Source: Paracoccus chinensis (GTDB lineage: Bacteria > Pseudomonadota > Alphaproteobacteria > Rhodobacterales > Rhodobacteraceae). From it: a stretch of DNA of 64,000 nucleotides. The notes under the pieces are model-generated. The model had not been told where the DNA came from, searched no databases, and saw only the letters and a list, made by a program, of their open reading frames with translations. Each line of letters begins with the position of its first letter. The first letter of the stretch is position 1. The DNA lies in the NCBI RefSeq assembly GCF_900102885.1, contig NZ_FNGE01000013.1:29726-93725 (forward strand), written 5' to 3'. Below, piece after piece: positions 25,916-36,815 of the stretch. A program made the position numbers and the translations under genes.

Positions 25916-26740
25916 ATGAGCGTCATGTCACAGGATGTGAAGGTGGTGGCCCCCGCGGCCACCACGGGACAGGCGCTGCGCCTGTTTGCCGAACGGCGCA
26001 GGTCCTTCTGGGTCGTCCTTTCGCTGCTGGTGCTGTTCACGGCCTGGGAGATCGCGGGCCGCGTCCCGATCAGCTTCGCCTTTCCCACCTTTCTCGACAC
26101 GCTGGCCGCCTTCTTCGAGATGGTCGCGGACGGCTCGATGATCCGGGCCTTCTTCCTGACGCTGCAACCGCTGGTGCTGGGCGTCGCCATCTCGGCGCTG
26201 CTGGGGATCGCGCTGGGGATCGTGATGGGGCTGTCGGACCGGCTGGAATGGCTGCTCGCCCCGGTCTTCATCGTGCTGCAGGCCGCGCCCATGGCGGCGC
26301 TGGTGCCGCTGGTGACCTTTGTCTACGGCATCGGGCTGGTCGCCAAGACGCTGGCCGTCATCATGCTGGCGCTGCCGGTGATCGTGCTGAACTCGTACAA
26401 GGCGGTGCGGCACGTGAACCCCTCGCTGGTGGACATGTGCCGGTCCTTCCAGGGCACGCGGCGCCAGCAGATCTTCAAGATCATCATCCCCGACGCGTCG
26501 CCCGTCCTGTTCGCGGGCCTGCGCCTGGGGGTGGCCGCCGGCTTCATCGGCGTCATGCTGGCCGAACTGCTGATCACCCCCACGGGGATCGGCGACCTGA
26601 TCACCTATCACCGCTCGGTCGCCAACTACGCGCACATGTATGCGGCCGTCACCGCCATCATCGCGGCGTCCACCGTGACGCTGGCCCTGCTGCAGTGGTT
26701 CGAGACCAACGTCATGCGCCCCGAAAAGAGGAGGAGCTGA
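25916..26740 (+). CDS. ABC transporter permease, NitT/TauT type
   Basis: This 274-residue integral membrane protein has about six transmembrane helices and the binding-protein-dependent transport motif around SLVDMCRSFQGTRRQQIFKI, which contacts the ATPase. The start is one base after the binding-protein stop. A second permease lies downstream of the ATPase, so the channel is probably a heterodimer. Confidence 0.9.
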   Translation: MSVMSQDVKVVAPAATTGQALRLFAERRRSFWVVLSLLVLFTAWEIAGRVPISFAFPTFLDTLAAFFEMVADGSMIRAFFLTLQPLVLGVAISALLGIALGIVMGLSDRLEWLLAPVFIVLQAAPMAALVPLVTFVYGIGLVAKTLAVIMLALPVIVLNSYKAVRHVNPSLVDMCRSFQGTRRQQIFKIIIPDASPVLFAGLRLGVAAGFIGVMLAELLITPTGIGDLITYHRSVANYAHMYAAVTAIIAASTVTLALLQWFETNVMRPEKRRS

Positions 26741-26741
26741 G

Positions 26742-27551
26742 ATGACCGTCACCGCACTCGCGGCCGACACCTTCGATCCCGCTAGCGTCGTCACCCACGA
26801 TCCGGTCGTGCGGGTCGAGGCGATCTGCAAGCATTACGGCAGCACCGAGGCGCTGCGGAACATCGACCTGCAGTTCGAGCGCGGCAAGCTGACGACGCTG
26901 CTGGGCCCGTCGGGCTGCGGCAAGACCACGCTGCTGAAGATCATCGCAGGCCTGGTGCCCGCGACCTCGGGGCAGATCGTCGTGAACGGCCGCGCCGTCA
27001 CGGGGCCGGGACCGGAGCGCGCCTTCGTCTTCCAGGACTTCGCGCTGATGCCCTGGGCCACGGTCCTGCGCAACGTGGGCTTCGGGCTGGAACTGAAGGG
27101 CATGGCCGCGGCCGAGCGCAACCGCATCGCGCGGCGCTACATCGAGGAGGTCGGGCTTCAGGGCTTCGAGGACAAGTATCCGCACGAGCTGTCGGGGGGC
27201 ATGCGCCAGCGCGTCGGCATCGCCCGCGCCTTCGCGGTGAACGCCGACGTGCTGCTGCTGGATGAGCCCTTCTCGGCCGTGGACGAACAGAACCGCCGCA
27301 AGTTCCAGGAGGACCTGCTGCGGCTGGTCGAGATGGAGCGCAAGACCTTCATCTTCGTCACCCATTCGATCGAGGAGGCGGTCTATGTCTCGGACCGGAT
27401 CGTGCTGCTGTCGCCGCGGCCGGGCCGCGTGTCGAACATCATCGACCCCCGGATCGACCGCACCGCCAACCCCGACGACATCCGGCGCGACCCAGGCTAT
27501 CTCGACGTGGTCGAGGAGATCTGGCAGGGCCTGCGCCATTATGCGGAGTGA
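26742..27551 (+). CDS. ABC transporter ATP-binding protein, NitT/TauT type
   Basis: This 269-residue ATPase has Walker [10 protein letters not shown] near residues 55-63, the signature [15 protein letters not shown], and Walker [21 protein letters not shown]-type switch follows ([12 protein letters not shown]). It energises uptake through the two flanking permeases. The spacing of one base to the upstream gene and six to the downstream gene shows a tight operon. Confidence 0.92.
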   Translation: MTVTALAADTFDPASVVTHDPVVRVEAICKHYGSTEALRNIDLQFERGKLTTLLGPSGCGKTTLLKIIAGLVPATSGQIVVNGRAVTGPGPERAFVFQDFALMPWATVLRNVGFGLELKGMAAAERNRIARRYIEEVGLQGFEDKYPHELSGGMRQRVGIARAFAVNADVLLLDEPFSAVDEQNRRKFQEDLLRLVEMERKTFIFVTHSIEEAVYVSDRIVLLSPRPGRVSNIIDPRIDRTANPDDIRRDPGYLDVVEEIWQGLRHYAE

Positions 27552-27557
27552 CCGGCC

Positions 27558-28310
27558 ATGACCATGTTCGGATACCGCATTCCCATGATGGCCTCGCTGA
27601 TCGTCTGGGCCCTGGTGTGGGAGATCGTGGGCCGGCTGGACATCATCTTCCTGATCCCGCCGATGACCGCGATCATCGCCGCAGGCTTCGACCTGGTGCA
27701 GACCAATTCCTGGCAGAACGCCACGCTTGTCACGATCCGGTCCTTCGTGATCGGCATGGCGCTGGCGATCGGGATCGGCGTGCCGCTTGGCGTGATGATG
27801 GGCCGCGTGAAGATCATCGACAACATCTTCGGTCTGTGGGTGAACATCTTCGTCAGCGCGCCGCTGTCGGCGCTGGTGCCGGTGCTGATGATCCTCTTCG
27901 GGATGGGCGAGGCGACCATCGTCGTCACGGTCTTCCTGTTCGCCGTCTGGATCATCGTGCTGGATGCCCGCGCGGGCGTCATGCAGGTGCCCAGCTCTCT
28001 GGTCGAGATGGCGCGGTCCTATGGCGCCTCGCAGGCCACCATCATGCGCAAGATCATCCTGGTCTCGGCGCTGCCCGAAATCCTCGCGGGCATCCGCATC
28101 GGCGTGATCCGGGGGGTCAAGGGGGTGGTCATCGGCCAGATCCTCGTGGCCGTGATCGGCTACGGCGAACTTTTCGAGCTGTATTCCCGCAGCTTCGACA
28201 TGGAGCGGTTCTGGGCGCTCACACTGGTTCTCTTCGCTGCGGCGATGGTGCTGTCGGCGATCGTGGAAAACGCGGAAAAACGCATAGAATACTACGCAGG
28301 AGCGAGATGA
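27558..28310 (+). CDS. ABC transporter permease, second subunit
   Basis: This 250-residue membrane protein is homologous in layout to the first permease, with the ATPase-contact motif [20 protein letters not shown]. Two different permeases flanking one ATPase is less usual in NitT/TauT systems, which mostly use a homodimer. Its stop overlaps the start of the hydrolase gene (ATGA). Confidence 0.9.
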   Translation: MTMFGYRIPMMASLIVWALVWEIVGRLDIIFLIPPMTAIIAAGFDLVQTNSWQNATLVTIRSFVIGMALAIGIGVPLGVMMGRVKIIDNIFGLWVNIFVSAPLSALVPVLMILFGMGEATIVVTVFLFAVWIIVLDARAGVMQVPSSLVEMARSYGASQATIMRKIILVSALPEILAGIRIGVIRGVKGVVIGQILVAVIGYGELFELYSRSFDMERFWALTLVLFAAAMVLSAIVENAEKRIEYYAGAR

Positions 28311-29017
28311 TGAACGAGATGACCAAGATGGCGGACTATGTCTTCGTGCCCGAACCCACCCCCACCATTCCGGTGGCCGGCAGCGACAAGCTGTTCCCCG
28401 TGCGCCGTATCTACTGCGTGGGCCGCAACTTCGCCGACCACGCGATCGAGATGGGCCACGACCCCGACAAGGAGCCGCCCTTCTTCTTCCAGAAGAACCC
28501 CGACTCGATCGTGCCGCCCGGCAAGGACTTCCCCTATCCGACCGAGACCAGCGACGTGCACCACGAGATCGAGCTGGTCGTGGCGCTGAAATCGGGCGGC
28601 ACCGACATCCCGCTGGACAAGGCGCTGGACTGCGTCTTCGGCTACGGGGTGGGTCTCGACATGACCCGGCGCGACCTGCAGGGCCAGGCCAAGAAGATGG
28701 GCCGCCCGTGGGAAACGGGCAAGTCCTTCGAGGCCTCGGCACCCTGCTCGGCCATCCATCCGGTGTCCGAGGTGGGGCACCCCACGCAGGGCGCGATCCG
28801 CGTCGAGGTCAACGGCGAGATGCGCCAGGAAGGCGACCTGAACCAGATGATCTGGAAGGTGCCGGAAATGATCTCGTACCTGTCGCGGCTGTTCGAGCTG
28901 CGCCCCGGGGACGTGATCTTCGCGGGCACCCCGGCGGGCGTCGGCGCCGTGGTCCGGGGCGACGTGATGACCGGCCATGTGGAAGGCGTGGACGACATCA
29001 CCGTCAAGGTGGTCTGA
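28307..29017 (+). CDS. Fumarylacetoacetate hydrolase family enzyme
   Basis: This 236-residue protein is the short form of the FAH family. It has [17 protein letters not shown] near residue 32, the metal-binding acidic residues in [10 protein letters not shown], and [14 protein letters not shown]. Relatives hydrolyse fumarylpyruvate or related beta-diketo acids, or decarboxylate oxaloacetate. In gentisate-type pathways they release fumarate and pyruvate. Overlap with the permease ties it to the imported compound. The double ATG at 28307/28310 follows AGGAGCG. No ring-cleavage genes are adjacent, so the pathway is unresolved. Confidence 0.85.
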   Translation: MMNEMTKMADYVFVPEPTPTIPVAGSDKLFPVRRIYCVGRNFADHAIEMGHDPDKEPPFFFQKNPDSIVPPGKDFPYPTETSDVHHEIELVVALKSGGTDIPLDKALDCVFGYGVGLDMTRRDLQGQAKKMGRPWETGKSFEASAPCSAIHPVSEVGHPTQGAIRVEVNGEMRQEGDLNQMIWKVPEMISYLSRLFELRPGDVIFAGTPAGVGAVVRGDVMTGHVEGVDDITVKVV

Positions 29018-29368
29018 GATCCCTGCGGCCCCGTCGGGGGCCGCTTTCCGTTCCGGCGCGCGCGATGCCCCTGTCCCTGACGCTTGCGAGCCCTTCACCT
29101 TCGCGCTTGCCACAAGCCCCTGCATCCCCAAGCTTTCGGACGTCGGCGGCGGCCTCGCTATCGCCCTGCCCGGAACGCCCGGCCCTCTTCAAAGGCCTTT
29201 GCCGTGATGGCCGGCCGCCGGCTGCGACGGGCGCTCGGGGGCAGGGCGGAAGCCGACGCGCGGGCTGTCCGATCTTTGCCGCGACTGCACTGGGGACCTG
29301 ACGCAGGCGGCGGTCTCTGCTAAGGCCGGTCCGACACGGATTCCATCTCAGCAAGACAGGTTCATGAC
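29018..29368. other. Intergenic region before icd
   Basis: The left end carries the terminator listed separately. The rest presumably holds the icd promoter; I see no clear consensus box and no gene. Confidence 0.5.
29025..29047 (+). terminator. Rho-independent terminator after the ABC/FAH operon
   Basis: GCGGCCCC (29025-29032), loop GTCG, GGGGCCGC (29037-29044) and TTT form a compact terminator 7 bases after the stop codon. Confidence 0.7.
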
Positions 29369-31591
<2,223 letters not shown>

Positions 31592-31993
31592 ACGGCAGGG
31601 ACGGCACCGATACGCCGGGACGTGACCCGGAGCGCATCGGTGCGCCAGACAGAAAGGCCACCGCCCGCCGGTTCCGGGCGGGCGGTGGCCGATGTCATGA
31701 GGCCTTCCATCTCGACCGTCGGGCCGCAGGCCGCGCCATGCGCTGGGGCGCCGGCCAAGATGTTCGGACGCAGGGTCAGGTCCGCGGCCTTCTGGCACCC
31801 CTCCTGGTCCGGTTGTATGACCCGGCCGTTTCTCAACCTGAGGAACCATCAGGGTGCGGGCGCATTGTGCGCTGTGGGAGCCGCCAATGCACATACAGCA
31901 TCCGTGCCGCAGGGAATGTCCTCATGGAAGGACCGGGGCCGCCGTCGTGACGGCCGGCGCAATCGGCGCAGCAAAGCAGGACAGGGGCCTGCG
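31592..31993. other. Intergenic region between icd and the TetR-like gene
   Basis: It contains the 14-base-pair stem-loop listed separately and otherwise no feature I can support. Confidence 0.5.
31656..31690 (+). terminator. Long stem-loop downstream of icd
   Basis: GGCCACCGCCCGCC (31656-31669) and GGCGGGCGGTGGCC (31677-31690) pair perfectly over 14 bases around a 7-base loop, 64 bases after the icd stop. Confidence 0.6.
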
Positions 31994-32608
31994 ATGAAGC
32001 AGCTTCCCGAGATGCGCCCTTATGACCGTCTGCTAAGCCGCGCCGCCGAGCAGATGGCCGCGCTGACCCCGCAGCCCGACCTGGCGCTCGCCGCGCAGGA
32101 AGCCGGGGTCCCGCTGGACGAGGCGCTGGCGTGGTTTGCCGATGCCCATGCGCTGAGCGCCGCCGTTCTCGAACAGCAGATGGTGCTTCTGACGGATCAC
32201 CTGACGCAGCGGGTGTCCGCGGCGCCCTCGGACGATGTGGTCGCCCAGCTTCGCGCCCTGATCCACGCCTATGTGGAATGGTTCTTCGACAATCCCGTCG
32301 GCGGGCGCCTGCTGGTCAGTCCCGCCGTCGTGGCGGTGCTTTCGCGACACCAGGTGAAGCGGTTCTCGAGCGCGATCTACGGACTTGCCGAGTCGATGAT
32401 GGAGCGGGCCCGCACCGCCGGCCTCATCCGCGCCGACATCGACATTCCCGAGGTGATGCTGACGATGCGGGCGCTGACGCTCGGCATTGTCGCGCTGCAG
32501 GACATGGACCGCGCGCGGCTGTGGGGAAATCCGGCCGATCCGCGCGCGGCATTGACCCGCGTGATGGATGGCTACTTCGACCTCATCATGCAGAAACCCG
32601 CCGGATAA
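31994..32608 (+). CDS. TetR/AcrR-like protein with a degenerate DNA-binding domain
   Basis: This 204-residue all-helical protein has the length and C-terminal layout of TetR regulators (VMLTMRALTLGIVALQDMDR in the ligand domain). The N-terminal helix-turn-helix is poorly conserved: where TetR proteins have a Gly-x-x-x-Gly-x-x-Tyr-x-x-Phe pattern, this reads QEAGVPLDEALAWFADAHAL. The ATG at 31994 follows CAGGGGCCTGCG. COQ9-like or degenerated TetR relatives are alternatives. Its target is unknown; icd upstream is separated by a strong stem-loop. Confidence 0.6.
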   Translation: MKQLPEMRPYDRLLSRAAEQMAALTPQPDLALAAQEAGVPLDEALAWFADAHALSAAVLEQQMVLLTDHLTQRVSAAPSDDVVAQLRALIHAYVEWFFDNPVGGRLLVSPAVVAVLSRHQVKRFSSAIYGLAESMMERARTAGLIRADIDIPEVMLTMRALTLGIVALQDMDRARLWGNPADPRAALTRVMDGYFDLIMQKPAG

Positions 32609-32903
32609 GGCGTAGCGGGCAATGGCGGGGGCCGCACAAGCGAGCGGTCGCGGGTGTCATGCCCGATCACGCTTTTCCTTCATCGGCAGACGCCCGATCG
32701 CGGCCGGTCCGGGGAAGGGTCGGCCCGCCATCGCCACTCCCTGCAGCCCGCATGTCCTTTCCGTGCCGCAGACCTGCCCGGTGCCGCCCAGGCAAACCAT
32801 CCGTCCCAGTCACATCAGAATAGCTATAACTGCAATTATGTAACCAGCAGTCCGCCAGTCCGGCTGCGAATTCCTTTCGCCTGCCACGTCTCGCGCCCGC
32901 CGC
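32609..32903. other. Intergenic region between convergent genes
   Basis: About 295 bases between two converging genes, with an AT-rich patch at 32815-32845 and no clear stem-loop or gene. Confidence 0.4.
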
Positions 32904-33698
32904 TCACTCCACCGAGTTGAGCCGCATCCGGGCGCGGCGTTCCCGGCGCTGCAGCTCACGGCCGCGGTGGACCGACTGTTCCACGAAGTCCAGGTGATCG
33001 CGGGCGGCCTTTTCGCTGCGCGCGGGGTCGCCCGCCTCGATCGCGTCGATGATCTCGAGATGCTGGTCCAGAAGCGTGCGGCCGGTGCCGTCGAGGCTGC
33101 GCAGCAGGTCGCGGTTGTAGAAGATGCCCCGGCGCGTCAGGTCGAAGACCGAGGCCATCATGTGGATCAGCGTCGTGTTGTGGCTGGCGTCCACGATGGC
33201 GCTGTGCAGGCGGAAGTCGGCCTCCTGCTCGGCCTCGCGGTCGTCGGCCTCCCATGCGGCCTGAAGCTCGGCCCGGATCCCCCCCAGCCGCTCGTGGTCG
33301 GCGGGCGTGGCGCGCTGCGCGGCCAGGCGGGCGGCAAAGGCCTCCTGCTCGCGCCGGTATTCCAGAAAGTCGTGAAAGGCCTCGCCGTGGCGGGCATAAA
33401 GCGCCAGCATCGCGGGCGACATCGCCCGGCCCGTGAGTTCGGCGATATAGGTGCCGTCGCCGTGCCGGACCGACACGAGCTCGCGGGTTTCGAGGATCTG
33501 CAGCGCCTCGCGCAGCTTCGGGCGCGACACGCGGAAGGCTTCCGCCATCTCGCGTTCCGAGGGAAGCCGCGCGCCGCCCTTCAGCACGCCCTCGACGATC
33601 ATCGTCTCGATCTTGTCCACCACGGCCTGGACCACCGATTCGTGGGCGATGGGCTCGAACACCTGTGCCGCGATCATTGGCCGCAAACCCTTCCCCAT
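32904..33698 (-). CDS. lldR: FadR-family GntR regulator of lactate genes, LldR-like
   Basis: This protein of about 257-264 residues has a GntR winged helix (LPSEREMAEAFRVSRPKLRE) and a C-terminal FCD domain, as in LldR and PdhR. It is divergent from lldP-lutABC-dld, so it most likely represses them until lactate binds. The start is either 33698, with AGGGAAC upstream, or 33677 (MIAAQVFEPIAHESVV), which is closer to the usual N-terminus. No certain operator palindrome was found in the 600-base gap between the two units. Confidence 0.82.
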   Translation of the reverse strand: MGKGLRPMIAAQVFEPIAHESVVQAVVDKIETMIVEGVLKGGARLPSEREMAEAFRVSRPKLREALQILETRELVSVRHGDGTYIAELTGRAMSPAMLALYARHGEAFHDFLEYRREQEAFAARLAAQRATPADHERLGGIRAELQAAWEADDREAEQEADFRLHSAIVDASHNTTLIHMMASVFDLTRRGIFYNRDLLRSLDGTGRTLLDQHLEIIDAIEAGDPARSEKAARDHLDFVEQSVHRGRELQRRERRARMRLNSVE

Positions 33699-34298
33699 CC
33701 GTGCAGTTCCCTGCGGACCTCAACAATATTTACCTCTGGCTGACCCCATTTCAAGAGGCAGCCGCCGTTCCGCCTTTCGGAATAGGTAAGCCCATCAGTC
33801 CCTTATGACGTGGTTTCTTTGCAAATTTCAGTCATGTCACTGTGAGGCAACGGCGGCGTCCCGCGCAGCCGGAATATTCTTGTTGCTGGGCGCAAGTGGT
33901 AAACAGTATGAACCTTTGTGAGCGCAGCACGGCTGCGCCACGAGGAGGAAGCCACATGATCGTGATCATCCGGTCGAAAAGCCGGGCAGTCATGCGGCGA
34001 GGGAGGCTTGCCGAATGTCACGACCGCGACACCGCGGCACCCGCTGAGGGCAGGGCCGTCGGCCCTCCGCCCGGGGCCGCGCACAGCCGTCCCGCATGAC
34101 GCCCGACCCCGGGCCGCCAGCCTGGCCCCGGGCCCACGACACGGACCCGAGATCGTCCAACGCCGGTCATGGAGGGGCGGAGCGGACGCAAGCCCTCGGG
34201 ACGGCCGCCGGGATGACCGGGACCGGCCGCTTTCCCGGGCCACCCCGACCCCCCTTACGACGGCAGATTTCCTTAACACGCAACCGAAGGAACGCTTC
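33699..34298. other. 600-base regulatory gap between lldR and lldP
   Basis: The left half (33721-33930) is AT-richer and should hold both divergent promoters. One candidate for the lldP side is TTGTTG (33880-33885), 18 bases, CAGTAT (33904-33909). A short frame with a strong ribosome site at 33956 is listed separately. The right half is GC-rich and featureless. Confidence 0.5.
33956..34099 (+). CDS. Possible 47-codon leader ORF before lldP
   Basis: An ATG at 33956 follows the near-ideal ribosome site GAGGAGGAA with 7 bases of spacing, about 47 bases after a plausible promoter. The 47-residue product (beginning MIVIIRSKSRAVMRRGRL) is basic then proline-rich and resembles nothing I know. It may be a leader peptide, a decayed gene start or a chance frame. 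Confidence 0.25.
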   Translation: MIVIIRSKSRAVMRRGRLAECHDRDTAAPAEGRAVGPPPGAAHSRPA

Positions 34299-35966
34299 AT
34301 GGTCTGGTCGCAAGTCTATGACCCATTGAACAACATGTGGCTCTCGGCGCTGGTCGCCGCGATCCCCATCGTTGTCCTGCTCGGCGCCATCGCCATTTTC
34401 GAGATCCGGGCGCATGTCGCGGCCGCGCTCGGGCTGGTGGCGGCGCTGCTCATCGCCATTGTCGGCTTCGGGATGCCCGCCGGGATGGCCGGTGCGACCG
34501 CCGTCTATGGCGCGGCCTACGGGCTCTTGCCGATCGGCTGGATCATCCTCAACGTGATCTTCCTGTATCGGCTGACGGACGAGGCCGGGCTCTTCTCGGT
34601 CCTGCGCGACAGCATCGCGGCCCTGACCCCCGACCGGCGGCTGCAGCTGCTGTTCATCGCATTCTCCTTCGGCGCCTTCTTCGAGGGCGCGGCGGGCTTC
34701 GGCACCCCCGTGGCCGTCACCGGCGCCATGCTGATCGGCCTGGGCTTTGCGCCGCTGGCGGCCTCGGGCCTGTCGCTGATCGCCAACACCGCGCCCGTCG
34801 CCTATGGCGCGCTGGGGACGCCCGTGATCGCGCTGGCCGCGGTGACCGGCCTCGACCTGATGGAGCTGTCGGGGATGATCGGGCGGCAGCTGCCCATCTT
34901 CTCGCTGATCGTGCCCTTCTGGGTCGTGGCGGCCTTTGCGGGCATGCGCGGCATGTGGCAGGTCTGGCCGGCGCTGCTGGTCTGCGGCGTCAGCTTCGCC
35001 ATCCCGCAATACCTGGTGTCGAACTTCCACGGCCCCTGGCTGGTGGACGTGGTCGCGGCCATTGTCTCGATGCTCTGCCTTGCGGGCTTCCTGAAGATCT
35101 GGAAACCGAAGACCCTGTGGCTGGCCACCAGCCGCGACGGCGATCCTTCGGTGGACACCACCCCCCGCCCGCAATCGCTGAGCGCGGCGGCCGCGCCCGC
35201 CACCAAGGGCGCCGTCTTCCGCGCCTGGCTGCCCTGGCTGATCCTGTCGGTCTTCGTCTTCGCCTGGGGCATCCCCCAGTTCAAGGCCTTCCTGGACAGC
35301 ATCTGGGTCCTGAAGATCCCGGTCCCCGGCCTGCACGAGATGGTGCAGAAGGTCCCGCCCGTCGTGGCCGAGCCCCATGTCGAGGCCGCCGTCTACAACT
35401 TCAACATCCTGTCGGCCACCGGCACGGGCATCCTGCTGTCGGCCATCGTGGGCGGGCTGCTGATGGGCTATTCGCCCATGGCCTTGCTGCGCTCCTACGG
35501 CCGGACCTTCTGGGTCATCCGCTATTCGCTGCTGACCATCGCGGCGATGCTCGCGCTCGGCTATGTCACCCGCTACTCGGGAACGGACGCCACGCTGGGT
35601 CTGATGTTCGCCCAGACCGGCTGGATCTACCCGCTGTTCGGCACGCTGCTTGGCTGGCTGGGCGTGGCGCTGACCGGGTCCGACACCGCGTCCAACGTGC
35701 TGTTCGGGGGCCTGCAGAGGGTGACGGCCGAACAGCTTGGCCTGAACCCGGTGCTGATGGCCTCGGCCAACTCGTCGGGCGGCGTCATGGGCAAGATGAT
35801 CGACGCGCAAAGCATCGTCGTCGCCTCGACCGCGACCAAGTGGTACGGGCACGAGGGCGACATCCTGCGCTACGTCTTCATCCACTCGGTCGTGCTGGCG
35901 GTGCTGGTCGGCCTTGTCGTGATGCTGCAGGCCTATGTCTATCCCTTCACCCTGATGGTGCCCTGA
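34299..35966 (+). CDS. lldP: L-lactate permease
   Basis: This 555-residue membrane protein has about 13-14 transmembrane segments and the LldP/GlcA family signature around GAFFEGAAGFGTPVAVTGAM (residues about 127-146). It has conserved repeats such as FGTLLGWLGVALTGSDTASN in the second half. It imports lactate (and in relatives glycolate) with protons. The ATG follows GAAGGAACGCTTC. It is the first structural gene of the lactate operon and is followed 65 bases later by lutA. Confidence 0.92.
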   Translation: MVWSQVYDPLNNMWLSALVAAIPIVVLLGAIAIFEIRAHVAAALGLVAALLIAIVGFGMPAGMAGATAVYGAAYGLLPIGWIILNVIFLYRLTDEAGLFSVLRDSIAALTPDRRLQLLFIAFSFGAFFEGAAGFGTPVAVTGAMLIGLGFAPLAASGLSLIANTAPVAYGALGTPVIALAAVTGLDLMELSGMIGRQLPIFSLIVPFWVVAAFAGMRGMWQVWPALLVCGVSFAIPQYLVSNFHGPWLVDVVAAIVSMLCLAGFLKIWKPKTLWLATSRDGDPSVDTTPRPQSLSAAAAPATKGAVFRAWLPWLILSVFVFAWGIPQFKAFLDSIWVLKIPVPGLHEMVQKVPPVVAEPHVEAAVYNFNILSATGTGILLSAIVGGLLMGYSPMALLRSYGRTFWVIRYSLLTIAAMLALGYVTRYSGTDATLGLMFAQTGWIYPLFGTLLGWLGVALTGSDTASNVLFGGLQRVTAEQLGLNPVLMASANSSGGVMGKMIDAQSIVVASTATKWYGHEGDILRYVFIHSVVLAVLVGLVVMLQAYVYPFTLMVP

Positions 35967-36031
35967 CACCCCTGCGCCGCGCGGACCCCTTCCGCGCGGC
36001 GCACCTCTTTCATCCATTGAAGGTCGCGCCC

Positions 36032-36811
36032 ATGCCCGCCACCCTTCCGGACCCCGCCGGCCCCCGCGTCGGCCTTTTCGTGACCTGCCTTGTCGATGCC
36101 ATCCGCCCCGGGATCGGCTTTGCCGCCCTCCAGCTGCTGGAAGAGGCCGGCTGCCGGGTCGAGGTGCCGCAGACCCAGACCTGCTGCGGCCAGCCCGCGC
36201 TGAACAGCGGCGACGACCGCGACGCGGCGGCGCTCGCCCGCCAGACCATCGCCGCCTTTGAACATTGCGACCATGTCGTGCTGCCCTCGGGGTCCTGCGC
36301 GGGCACCATGGTCCATGCCTACCCCGAGCTTCTGGCCGACGACCCCGACTGGGCCGCGCGCGCCCGGACGATGGCCGCAAAGACCCACGAGATCACCAGC
36401 TTTTTGGTGGATGTCATGGGTTACCGCCCCGAAGGGCGGCGCCTGGACGCCACCGCCACCTATCACGACAGCTGCGCGGGTCTGCGGGAACTCGGCATTG
36501 CCGCCCAGCCCCGCGCGCTGCTGGCCGAAATCGACGGGCTTCAGATGCGCCCGCTGGAAGGCAACGACGTCTGCTGCGGCTTCGGCGGCACCTTCTGCGT
36601 GAAATACCCCCGGATCTCGGACGCCATCACCACCGACAAGGCGCTGGCCATCGAGCGTACGGGCGCCGAGCTGCTGCTGGCGGGCGATCTCGGCTGCCTG
36701 ATGAACATGGCGGGCAAGCTGCACCGGCGCGGCGCCGCCACCCGCTGCTTCCACACCATCGAGGTCCTGGCGGGCCGTGCCGACGGACCCGCCATCGGCG
36801 AGGAGGGCTGA
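36032..36811 (+). CDS. lutA: Lactate utilization (Fe-S) protein LutA
   Basis: This 259-residue protein contains two copies of the CCG domain, with TCCGQPALNSG near residue 49 and DVCCGFGGTFCVK in the second half. CCG cysteines bind Fe-S clusters in heterodisulfide-reductase-like subunits. With LutB and LutC it forms the L-lactate oxidising complex first described in Bacillus (also called LldEFG). The next gene begins four bases after its stop. Confidence 0.92.
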   Translation: MPATLPDPAGPRVGLFVTCLVDAIRPGIGFAALQLLEEAGCRVEVPQTQTCCGQPALNSGDDRDAAALARQTIAAFEHCDHVVLPSGSCAGTMVHAYPELLADDPDWAARARTMAAKTHEITSFLVDVMGYRPEGRRLDATATYHDSCAGLRELGIAAQPRALLAEIDGLQMRPLEGNDVCCGFGGTFCVKYPRISDAITTDKALAIERTGAELLLAGDLGCLMNMAGKLHRRGAATRCFHTIEVLAGRADGPAIGEEG

Positions 36812-36815
36812 ACCC

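Noticed and set aside
33721..33910. LldR operator sites
   Set aside because: GGTAAAYA words occur on both strands, but no dyad of the FadR/LldR type with proper spacing could be confirmed by eye.
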